Origin: an uncultured Opitutia bacterium
GTDB taxonomy: Bacteria; Verrucomicrobiota; Verrucomicrobiia; Opitutales; Opitutaceae
Direction of reading: 5' to 3'
Assembly: GCA_903881475.1 (NCBI GenBank)
Contig: CAIRTK010000049.1
Coordinates: 1 to 38,075 of the forward strand
DNA length: 38,075 nucleotides
The notes under the pieces are model-generated. The model made no database searches, was not told the DNA's origin, and was given only the letters and a program-made list of their open reading frames with translations. This document shows, in pieces, positions 32,130 to 38,075 of the stretch. The position numbers and the translations under genes are program-made. Position 1 is the stretch's first letter, and each line of letters begins with the position of its first letter.

Positions 32130-32861
32130 ATGGGACGCCAGTGGCTCCACGCCAAACGCGCGATCGTCAACCTCAAGAAGGGCCAGACGGTCGGCAAACT
32201 CGTCAAGGAAATGACCGTCGCCGCCAAGCTCGGCGGCGGTGACCTCGCGGCCAACGCCCGGCTTTTTGCTGCGGTCGAAAAGGCCAAGAAGGCGAGCGTG
32301 ACCCGCGACGTCATCGAGCGGGCCATCGCCAAGGGCGCCGGCACCGGCGGCGACAAGACCGCGCTCGAGCACGTCGTCTTCGAGGGCTATGCCCCGCACA
32401 AGGTGCCGGTCATCGTCGAGGCCTACACTGACAACCACCAACGCATCGCCCCGGAGATCCGCCAGCTCTTCAAGCGCGGCGTGCTCGGCCAGGCCGGCAG
32501 CAACAAGTTCCTCTTTGAGCACGTCGGCCTCGTGGAAGCCCATCACGCCGACCCGGCCGTGGACCGCGAAGCTGCGGCCATCGAGGCGGGCGCCAACGAT
32601 TTCGAGGTCCTCACCCACGAGCAGAACGACGACATCCCGGTGGACCGTACCGGCGCCCGCTTCATCACCGAGCGCCACTCCGTCCATGCCGTCTCGGTCT
32701 GGCTGGCAAAGAACGGCTGGACCGTCGTGACCAGCGAACTCGGCTATCTCGCCAAGATGTTCCCCGAGCTCGACGACGCCGCGCGCGGCGATGTCGGCGA
32801 GTTCCTGCAGGCGCTCGAGGACCACGACGACGTCCAGCGCGTCTGGGCCGCGGTCAAATGA
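32130..32861 (+). CDS. YebC/PmpR (TACO1) family protein, YeeN-like
   Basis: A 243-residue cytoplasmic protein of the YebC/TACO1 family, whose members act as translation factors for polyproline stretches or as regulators. It begins MGRQWLHAKRAIVNLKKGQ, like the MGRKW start of E. coli YeeN. It continues with KLVKEMTVAAKLGGGD, RDVIERAIAKGAG, FEGYAPHKVPVIVEAYTDN and ends in LEDHDDVQRVW, the family's signature. I choose the ATG at 32130 for this reason; an ATG 16 codons upstream (32082) is in frame, and the frame beyond that is repeat-derived. If it helps ribosomes through polyproline, it would complement the unusual EF-P nearby; that link is speculative. Confidence 0.9.
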   Translation: MGRQWLHAKRAIVNLKKGQTVGKLVKEMTVAAKLGGGDLAANARLFAAVEKAKKASVTRDVIERAIAKGAGTGGDKTALEHVVFEGYAPHKVPVIVEAYTDNHQRIAPEIRQLFKRGVLGQAGSNKFLFEHVGLVEAHHADPAVDREAAAIEAGANDFEVLTHEQNDDIPVDRTGARFITERHSVHAVSVWLAKNGWTVVTSELGYLAKMFPELDDAARGDVGEFLQALEDHDDVQRVWAAVK

Positions 32862-32886
32862 AATTCAATCCCCAAACCCCAGGCCG

Positions 32887-32970
32887 TTTTACAGGAGGCA
32901 ACGGAGGAAACCGAGCAAGGCATGGAGAGGAAAATCTCCTCCTCCGTTCTCTCCGTTACCTTCTGTAAAA
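32887..32970. repeat. inverted repeat, TTACAGGAGG-AACGGAGG family, copy 1
   Basis: Left arm 32887-32910 (TTTTACAGGAGGCAACGGAG...) pairs with right arm 32940-32970 (ending CCTTCTGTAAAA). A second member lies at 34818-34904. It fills the gap between yebC-like and CDGSH genes. Confidence 0.8.
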
Positions 32971-33023
32971 TGGATCGAAAGTTTAGGTCCCAATCCGTCT
33001 TCCAAACTCCTGTCCTCCCTTTC

Positions 33024-33260
33024 ATGCCCACGCCCAACATCCCGCAAAGATCCCCCATCGTTCAGGAAATGCCGCCGGGCACCTATTGGTGGTGCACCTG
33101 CGGCGATTCGAAGACCCAGCCGTTCTGCGACGGCAGCCACAAGGGCACCGGCTTCGCGCCGCGCAAGACCGAGCTCACCGAGCGCCAGACCGTGGCCTGG
33201 TGCGCGTGCAAGCAGTCGAAGAACGCCCCGTTCTGCGACGGCTCGCACAAGGCCGTGTGA
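33024..33260 (+). CDS. small protein with two CDGSH iron-sulfur motifs
   Basis: A 78-residue protein made of two tandem CDGSH units, WCTCGDSKTQPFCDGSH and WCACKQSKNAPFCDGSH, each with the C-x-C-x(9)-C-x(3)-H arrangement that holds a [2Fe-2S] cluster through three Cys and one His, as in mitoNEET-type proteins. Bacterial members are thought to act in electron transfer or Fe-S handling; the partner is unknown. No membrane segment is present. The ATG at 33024 is chosen because the frame upstream is repeat sequence. One base separates its stop from the esterase gene, so the two are probably co-transcribed. Confidence 0.93.
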   Translation: MPTPNIPQRSPIVQEMPPGTYWWCTCGDSKTQPFCDGSHKGTGFAPRKTELTERQTVAWCACKQSKNAPFCDGSHKAV

Positions 33261-33261
33261 G

Positions 33262-34008
33262 ATGTCAGGCGCTTCCTTGAAGCCGGCCTTCAAGCTCACT
33301 TCGCCCGAAACCGGCACGGAGTACTGGATCTACGTCAGCGCGCCGGATCCGGCCACGGAACCCGGCCCCTGGCCGGCAGTGCTGTTCATGGACGGCGACA
33401 ACCAGTTCGGCTATGGCGTGAAGGGTTATCGCAAGATGCGCGGCGCGGGCGCCGTGCCGCCGCTCCTGCTTGTCGGCGTCGGCTACGGCGCAAGCTATGG
33501 CCAAGGTGCCAACAAACGGGGACGCGACTATACGCCGGCGCATCACCCGGACGAGCCGTCCAGCGGCGGGGCGGAGGCCTTTCTCCAATTTCTCACCGCG
33601 ACGCTCTGGTCGGAGCTGGAGCGGCGTTATCCGCTTCATCCGAAATCACGCGGCATCGCGGGACATTCCCTAGGCTCGTTGCTCGTGCTGCACGCCCTGT
33701 TTCAGAAAACGCCGTTTTTCACGGGGCACCTGGCCAGCGCACCGTCAATCTGGTGGGACAACCGTGACATCCTCGGCGAGGCCGGACGACTGCGCGTGCG
33801 CCAAGCCGCCCTACCCGCGCGGCTTTACCTTGGCGTGGGCGGCAAGGACTCGGAATCGATGCTCGGCGACCTCGCACTCCTCGAAGCCCAACTCGCCGCC
33901 AAGCCGTTCGCCGGCCTCCAGGTCACGTCCGAGCGATTCCCGGAGCGCGATCATTACACGGCGCTGGCGGACACGTTTCCCTCTGGCCTGAAGGCGCTGT
34001 TTGGCTAG
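33262..34008 (+). CDS. alpha/beta-hydrolase esterase (IroE/esterase D-like)
   Basis: A 248-residue protein of the putative-esterase family (IroE/enterochelin esterase-like). The early strand reads EYWIYVSAPDP, then AVLFMDGDNQFG with the typical D-G-D, VGVGYG, the nucleophile elbow GHSLGS with Ser136, and a late HYTAL with His231 as probable catalytic His; an Asp between them (for example in GGKDSES) may complete the triad. No signal peptide is seen. The natural substrate is not clear. Starting one base after the CDGSH gene suggests co-expression but gives no obvious shared pathway. Confidence 0.85.
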   Translation: MSGASLKPAFKLTSPETGTEYWIYVSAPDPATEPGPWPAVLFMDGDNQFGYGVKGYRKMRGAGAVPPLLLVGVGYGASYGQGANKRGRDYTPAHHPDEPSSGGAEAFLQFLTATLWSELERRYPLHPKSRGIAGHSLGSLLVLHALFQKTPFFTGHLASAPSIWWDNRDILGEAGRLRVRQAALPARLYLGVGGKDSESMLGDLALLEAQLAAKPFAGLQVTSERFPERDHYTALADTFPSGLKALFG

Positions 34009-34068
34009 AATACGCCTTGAAAATTCCTGATTGATTGCAGGCCGATAGTTCTCATCCCCCAGGACGAG

Positions 34069-34180
34069 AATTTTCAACACGGAGGGCGCGGAGATCACGG
34101 AGGAGACACTATTCCCCAGCCGCTCGGTGAGTCCGGAAGACTCGAACGCTATTACCTCAGTGTCCTCCGTGTTCAAAATT
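34069..34180. repeat. inverted repeat, TTTTCAACACGGAGG family
   Basis: Left arm from 34069 (AATTTTCAACACGGAGGGCG...) pairs with right arm 34155-34180 (CAGTGTCCTCCGTGTTCAAA...). It occupies the 234-bp gap between the convergent esterase and AlkZ-related genes; nothing else is visible there. Confidence 0.8.
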
Positions 34181-34242
34181 TAGCGTAGCCGAGTGCAGAA
34201 TGTGGCCGAACCCAGCCTCCTTACGTCGGCTGTTACCGGCGA

Positions 34243-34803
34243 CTATTTCGCACCCGCCACAAGCGCGGGATACAGTTCCCCAAAGCGCAGCCAGGTATCG
34301 GTCTCGATCTCCGGCGCATTTGAGCGGACGATATTCAGCGTCACCTGTAGCTCGACCAGCGCCTTCGAAAAAGCCGCGCGCAGGATCTTGTCCTTTTGCG
34401 CCACGGCGTTGCGGAGGGCGGTGGTCGTCATCGGCTCGACCTTGATCAGCGCGTAAATTTTCCGGGCCATCGGGCTGCACTCCTCCACTGGACGGTGGAA
34501 CTTCGGGTAGTGCTCCTGCGCCAGGTGCCCGAGCGTCATGAGCACCGCCCGTCCCGCCTCGTCCTTGCCGTAGAAAATCTCGTCGGGATACTCCGCCGGC
34601 AGCTGGTTTTTCCAGCCCCAGACCGCGCCGACCTTTTTGCCCCATCCGGCCTCGCCCGGCTGCTTTCCGGGCATGTCGGTCACGTCCCAGAGATTCGGCC
34701 GGTCGATTTTCTTGTCCGCGAAAATCGCGCACTTGCCGACCGCGCACACGAAGGCATGGGCCTGAGCGAGCGTTTTAACCCGAAATTTGCGCGCGGATTT
34801 CAT
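34243..34803 (-). CDS. AlkZ-related protein
   Basis: A 186-residue protein resembling the short AlkZ-related group, distant relatives of the winged-helix crosslink-repair glycosylases AlkZ/YcaQ. Supporting features are LWDVTDMPGK followed by VWGWKNQLPAEYPDEIFYGK, LMTLGHLAQEHYPKFHRP and a helical C-terminus MARKIYALIKVEPMTTTALRNAV with KALVELQVTLNIV, which looks like a winged helix. The AlkZ catalytic Gln motif is not obvious, so glycosylase activity is not claimed. The ATG at 34803 starts where similarity starts; the frame upstream crosses an inverted repeat. Confidence 0.7.
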   Translation of the reverse strand: MKSARKFRVKTLAQAHAFVCAVGKCAIFADKKIDRPNLWDVTDMPGKQPGEAGWGKKVGAVWGWKNQLPAEYPDEIFYGKDEAGRAVLMTLGHLAQEHYPKFHRPVEECSPMARKIYALIKVEPMTTTALRNAVAQKDKILRAAFSKALVELQVTLNIVRSNAPEIETDTWLRFGELYPALVAGAK

Positions 34804-34817
34804 GGCACCCGGATTTC

Positions 34818-34904
34818 TTACAGGAGGTAACGGAGGAAACAAAGGCCGGAAAAGAATCGGATCCTTCTTGAGGCGTGCTCCGTTCCCTCCGTTGGCTCCT
34901 GTAA
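34818..34904. repeat. inverted repeat, TTACAGGAGG-AACGGAGG family, copy 2
   Basis: Left arm 34818-34840 (TTACAGGAGGTAACGGAGG...) pairs with right arm 34877-34904 (ending GGCTCCTGTAA). It shares arms with 32887-32970, while the centres differ. It ends 13 bases before the methyltransferase stop. Confidence 0.8.
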
Positions 34905-34917
34905 AATCAATCCCCGC

Positions 34918-36180
34918 TCAAACCACCCGCGCCCAAAGCACCTTGAGGTAGCGGCTTTCGAGGCAGTTGGAGTACACGGGGTGATCCACGCCCGGACCCG
35001 TGCGGTCGAAGAACTGCAGGCGCCGGTTCTGCCGGTGCGCGGCCTTGATCACGTGCGCCTCGAAATCCTCCAGGCTCAGCAGGCCGGAGCAGGAACACGT
35101 CACGAAGATCCCGCCGGGCTTCACCAGCGAGATCGCGAGCAGGTTGAGGTCCTCGTATTTCTGCCGCCCCTCCCAGTTGCCGTGGTCGTCGCGCGTGAAG
35201 ATGAACTTCGGCGGATCCAGCATCACGACGTCCCACTTCTCCCCGTTCTGCTGCATCTGCCGCGCGTAGGCGAACGCATCGGCATGCACGAACTTGAGCC
35301 GGACCTGGTTGAGGTTGGCATTCCGCTTCGCCTGCGCGATCGCGGCCTCGTCGAGGTCTACGCTCGTCACGTCCTCCGCCCCGCCGAGCACCTTGGCATT
35401 GAGCGAGAACCCTCCCGTGTAGCAGCACAGGTCGAGCACCCGCGCCGCCTTCGTGAACCGCGCGAAGGCCTCCCGGTTGTCCCGCTGGTCGCAGAAGAAG
35501 CCGGTCTTGTGCCCCTCGGCAAAGTCCACCTCGTACCGCACGCCGTGCTCGCGGATCTTCACCTTCGACGGCGCGGCGGCGTTGGTCTCCTTGAAGATCG
35601 AGGGCTTGATGCCCTCCAGGCTGCCCAGGTCGTGGTCAACGTGCACGCGCGCGAACTTCGTTCCGGCCAGCTCGTGGAGCAGCGGCAGCCACGCCGGCAG
35701 GCGCTGGGCAATGCCCAGGCTGTAGATCTCGCATAGCAGCGTGTCGCCATAGCGGTCGATCGTCAGGCCGCTCAGTCCGTCGCCGTCCGAGTTGATGAGC
35801 CGGTAGGCATCGGTCGTCTCATCGAGCTTGAACAGCTCGCGGCGCAGCGCGACCGCGCGGCGGATCGCCGTCTCGAAATACGCCTCGGTGACCGGCTCGG
35901 TCGAGTGGCAGACCACGCGCAGCGGAATCTTGGCCCGCGGGTTGAAGAGACCGCCGCCCATGAGGTTGCCGTTCTTGTCGTAGACATTGACGAAGTCGCC
36001 CGGCCGCGCGTCGGACGAAACTTGCCCGAGCAACCGAGGAAAAATCGCCGGGGCGAACGTGAAATACTTCAGCTGCGCCCACGGCTTCGGCCACGCCGAA
36101 CGGTCGATCGGGGCGCGCTCAGCCGGCTCGGGACGAACGGACGCTTTTTCAGTTTCTTCCGTGGGCAGCGGGTCGGGCAT
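34918..36180 (-). CDS. rlmI: RlmI-like class I SAM-dependent 23S rRNA (cytosine-C5) methyltransferase
   Basis: A 420-residue enzyme with an N-terminal PUA-like domain (about 35-95, FPRLLGQVSSDARPGDFVNVYD), a central EEHD-type domain with the HKTGFFCDQRDNR motif (224-236), and a C-terminal Rossmann methyltransferase domain with LDLCCYTGGFSLNA (249-262), SVDLDEAAI (273-281) and DPPKF (322-326), plus a late TCSCSG motif. This is the RlmI architecture; E. coli RlmI methylates C1962 of 23S rRNA. The extra N-terminal ~28 residues are polar and probably disordered. It is probably an independent transcript. Confidence 0.92.
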   Translation of the reverse strand: MPDPLPTEETEKASVRPEPAERAPIDRSAWPKPWAQLKYFTFAPAIFPRLLGQVSSDARPGDFVNVYDKNGNLMGGGLFNPRAKIPLRVVCHSTEPVTEAYFETAIRRAVALRRELFKLDETTDAYRLINSDGDGLSGLTIDRYGDTLLCEIYSLGIAQRLPAWLPLLHELAGTKFARVHVDHDLGSLEGIKPSIFKETNAAAPSKVKIREHGVRYEVDFAEGHKTGFFCDQRDNREAFARFTKAARVLDLCCYTGGFSLNAKVLGGAEDVTSVDLDEAAIAQAKRNANLNQVRLKFVHADAFAYARQMQQNGEKWDVVMLDPPKFIFTRDDHGNWEGRQKYEDLNLLAISLVKPGGIFVTCSCSGLLSLEDFEAHVIKAAHRQNRRLQFFDRTGPGVDHPVYSNCLESRYLKVLWARVV

Positions 36181-36240
36181 GCCGCTAATTGGGACAACGC
36201 CGGCCCTTGCGGCAATTTTATTGGAGCGGTCGCACCGGCG

Positions 36241-37776
36241 CTATTTCTGCGGCTCGACGACTTTCACCTCGCGCTTCGCCGTAAACACCTGTCCGGCCGG
36301 GTCCGTGGCCCGGACCTCGATCACATGCGTACCGGCAGCGAGATCGGCCGGAAGATAGCTGCGCCAGAGGTGATAGCAGACAACCGGGTCCGGCAGCCGC
36401 GGCGTCGCCAGCGGCGTCGCCTGGGTGTCCTGGTCGAGATAGAGTTTCGCGTAGGCGGGATCCCAGTCGATGACGCGGCGCATCCCGTTCCAAGCCAGGC
36501 CGTCGACGCGCGACTCCACTTTCCAGCCGTCATGGCCGTTGAAGACATTCGCGTAGTAGGAAATATAGCCGGTGTGCGGCTTGACCGCCATGGGGGCGTA
36601 CAGGCCGATCTGGTCGTTGGCCGCATGCCGGGCCGCGCGGTAATCCAGGCGCACCGCCGCGCCGTCGACCGTCAGGATGCCGTAGCCGTGGGGCGTGCCA
36701 TCGGCCATGGTGGCGACGGGGATGCCGCTGGCGTCAGGCGGGCCGCCCCAAAAACTGCCGCAGGCGGCGGCGACATTGTACTCGTGAAGGGGCTCGGCGC
36801 CGTACCAGCCATCGGCCGCTCCGTAGAACACGTGGCGCTGGTAATGCGTGTGGCCCGACAGCCAGAGATTGTGCGGCCGGTCCTGCAACAGCGCGAATAG
36901 GCGTGCGCGGTCGGCGACGCGAAACGTCTCGGCGTTGGACGGATTCGGATAAAACCATGGGATGTGCATCATCAGCACCACAAGTACGTCCCGTGGCGTC
37001 ACGCGCAGGAGGTTTTCCAGGAACACAAACTGGTCCTCGCGCAGGCCGCCGATGTAACGCGGTCCACCCAGAAAGCGCACATCGTTGAGCGCCACGAACA
37101 GCACCCGGCCGTAGTGAAACGCGTAGGTCGACGGGCCGTAGGCCTGCTCAAAGCTCGCCGTCGCACCGCGGTCGCTGGCGGCGCCGAGATCGAGGTCGTG
37201 ATTGCCGGGGACTTGGTACGACGGGAGTCCAATCCGCGCCATGGCCGCGGTGAGCGGGGCGTAGAGCTCATGCCGGTCGTAGATCACGTCGCCCAAGGTC
37301 ACGCTGAAGGCGATGTCATGCGTGCCAGCGAGACCGTCGATGATCGTCCGGTCAAAATAACCGACCTCCTTCAGTGAAGCCGGTTGCGGATCGGTGAGGA
37401 GCAGCACGCGGAAATGGTCCGCCTCCTCGTTTTTCAGGAGCGGGAAATCAACCGCCGTCGCAGTCGTTCCGGGCGCAACACGGCGATAGAACTGGGGCAG
37501 ATTCTGCGCCGAGGCCGGCGGACGCCAGCCCCGGGGCTTGATGACAAAGAGCGTGGCTCCGTCCTGCGCCGCGAATTCGTAACGGCCTTCGGCATCAGTC
37601 AGCGCCACCACCGTGCCGTCCGAAACAGCAACGCCCGCAATACCCGGCTCGCCCGCATCCCGCACGCCATTGCCGTTGCGATCTTCAAACACGACGCCGC
37701 GCACCGTGGCGGACGAGGCCGCCACGCCGGCGGCCAGGGCGAGGCCCAGCCCGAGGAACAAGCGAAGCGAAATCAT
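36241..37776 (-). CDS. secreted calcineurin-like metallophosphoesterase
   Basis: A 511-residue exported protein. Residues 1-24 are a signal peptide (ISLRLFLGLGLALAAGVAASSA). Residues 25-112 are a SdrD B-like/MetallophosN beta-sandwich with GVVFEDRNGNGVRDAGEPGIAG. The metallophosphatase domain (about 120-360) has TDPQ in place of the usual DxH, then GDVIYD (162-167), GNHD (191-194), His271 and GHTH (308-311). A C-terminal MetallophosC-type beta-domain follows (to 511). The domain order matches the PF16371/PF16370 group of periplasmic phosphoesterases. The substrate is unknown. I use the ATG at 37776 since it gives a clean signal peptide; an ATG four codons upstream is also possible. Confidence 0.9.
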   Translation of the reverse strand: MISLRLFLGLGLALAAGVAASSATVRGVVFEDRNGNGVRDAGEPGIAGVAVSDGTVVALTDAEGRYEFAAQDGATLFVIKPRGWRPPASAQNLPQFYRRVAPGTTATAVDFPLLKNEEADHFRVLLLTDPQPASLKEVGYFDRTIIDGLAGTHDIAFSVTLGDVIYDRHELYAPLTAAMARIGLPSYQVPGNHDLDLGAASDRGATASFEQAYGPSTYAFHYGRVLFVALNDVRFLGGPRYIGGLREDQFVFLENLLRVTPRDVLVVLMMHIPWFYPNPSNAETFRVADRARLFALLQDRPHNLWLSGHTHYQRHVFYGAADGWYGAEPLHEYNVAAACGSFWGGPPDASGIPVATMADGTPHGYGILTVDGAAVRLDYRAARHAANDQIGLYAPMAVKPHTGYISYYANVFNGHDGWKVESRVDGLAWNGMRRVIDWDPAYAKLYLDQDTQATPLATPRLPDPVVCYHLWRSYLPADLAAGTHVIEVRATDPAGQVFTAKREVKVVEPQK

Positions 37777-37854
37777 GCGCCGAGCCAAAGCCGCCGATTG
37801 CGGCGGGTCGAGTCCGGATGGCGGCGGCGCGGGCAGGACCCTGCCGTCAGGCCC

Positions 37855-38034
37855 TCACGCCGCCGGGCGCCGCCCCAGCAGGAAGTAGAGGATCGATCCG
37901 ATGAACGGCAGCAGAATGATGACGATGATCCAGAGCACCTTGTTCGGATTGCTGCTCTTCACGCAATCGACGATCGCCACGATCCACAGCACGAACCAAA
38001 GGATGGAGAGGAAGTAATTAAGCCCGTTGTTCAT
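37855..38034 (-). CDS. PLDc_N-type two-helix membrane protein
   Basis: A 59-residue protein with two hydrophobic helices (about 8-23 and 33-53) separated by a polar turn DCVKSSNPNK and ending LLGRRPAA. The pattern W-x-I-V...D...N-K-x-L-W-x-I-V-I-x-L-x-P-x-x-G-x-x-x-Y is the PLDc_N (phospholipase D nuclease N-terminal, cardiolipin synthase-like) domain, here as a stand-alone protein. Its role is unknown; such proteins are common in bacteria. The ATG is at 38034, with only 41 bases of the window left upstream. It is in the same direction as the phosphoesterase, 78 bases away. Confidence 0.8.
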   Translation of the reverse strand: MNNGLNYFLSILWFVLWIVAIVDCVKSSNPNKVLWIIVIILLPFIGSILYFLLGRRPAA

Positions 38035-38075
38035 GCTATCTATCGTGTCCCTTCACCCGGGGTGGTTCCCAAGAA

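Noticed and set aside
34243-34803. Active AlkZ DNA glycosylase
   Set aside because: Too short and without an evident catalytic Gln motif; kept as AlkZ-related only.

Overview
The window reads as chromosomal DNA of a GC-rich, diderm, LPS-making bacterium of the Verrucomicrobiota, probably Opitutaceae-like. The lineage is inferred from gene content: a MurC-MurB fusion, an LpxC-FabZ fusion, a meso-DAP-type MurE, a large division/cell-wall cluster, and G/C-ending codons throughout. No rRNA or tRNA gene, transposase, integrase or CRISPR array was seen.

Left part (1-16970, all minus strand) is a compact dcw (division and cell wall) operon read from right to left: mraZ, a 77-codon unknown ORF, rsmH, an ftsL-like gene, ftsI, murE, murF, mraY, murD, a two-LysM envelope protein, ftsW, murG, murC-murB fusion, ddl and ftsQ (cut by the left edge; ftsA and ftsZ would be expected beyond). 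Many genes overlap by 1-8 bases (ATGA, GTGA, TGATG), suggesting translational coupling. Upstream of mraZ are four TGGGN boxes in exact 10-bp phase, the known kind of MraZ operator. Together these genes make lipid II from UDP-MurNAc precursors and assemble the septal synthase.

Right part (17183-38034) is a mosaic of short housekeeping units on both strands: methionine sulfoxide repair (fRMsr and msrA), an apiosidase-like DUF4038 protein, type II NADH dehydrogenase, a DUF971 protein, hisI, an HxlR regulator divergent from an EmrA/EmrB-type efflux pair with two operator-like palindromes, a PLP-dependent decarboxylase, lpxC-fabZ and lpxA for lipid A, efp with an unusual Asn at the loop tip, a beta-carbonic anhydrase, a YebC-family protein, a two-CDGSH Fe-S protein, an alpha/beta esterase, an AlkZ-related protein, an RlmI-like rRNA methyltransferase, a secreted metallophosphoesterase and a tiny PLDc_N membrane protein.

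The most unusual feature is in the spacers. Outside the dcw operon, most intergenic gaps carry a long imperfect inverted repeat, from at least seven sequence families. One family is an exactly 76-bp double hairpin present three times, REPIN-like. Others are 80-210 bp palindromes that begin at or inside stop codons, so that they encode the last residues of MsrA, the HxlR protein and the decarboxylase. I regard this palindrome population, rather than any single gene, as the best candidate for something undescribed.
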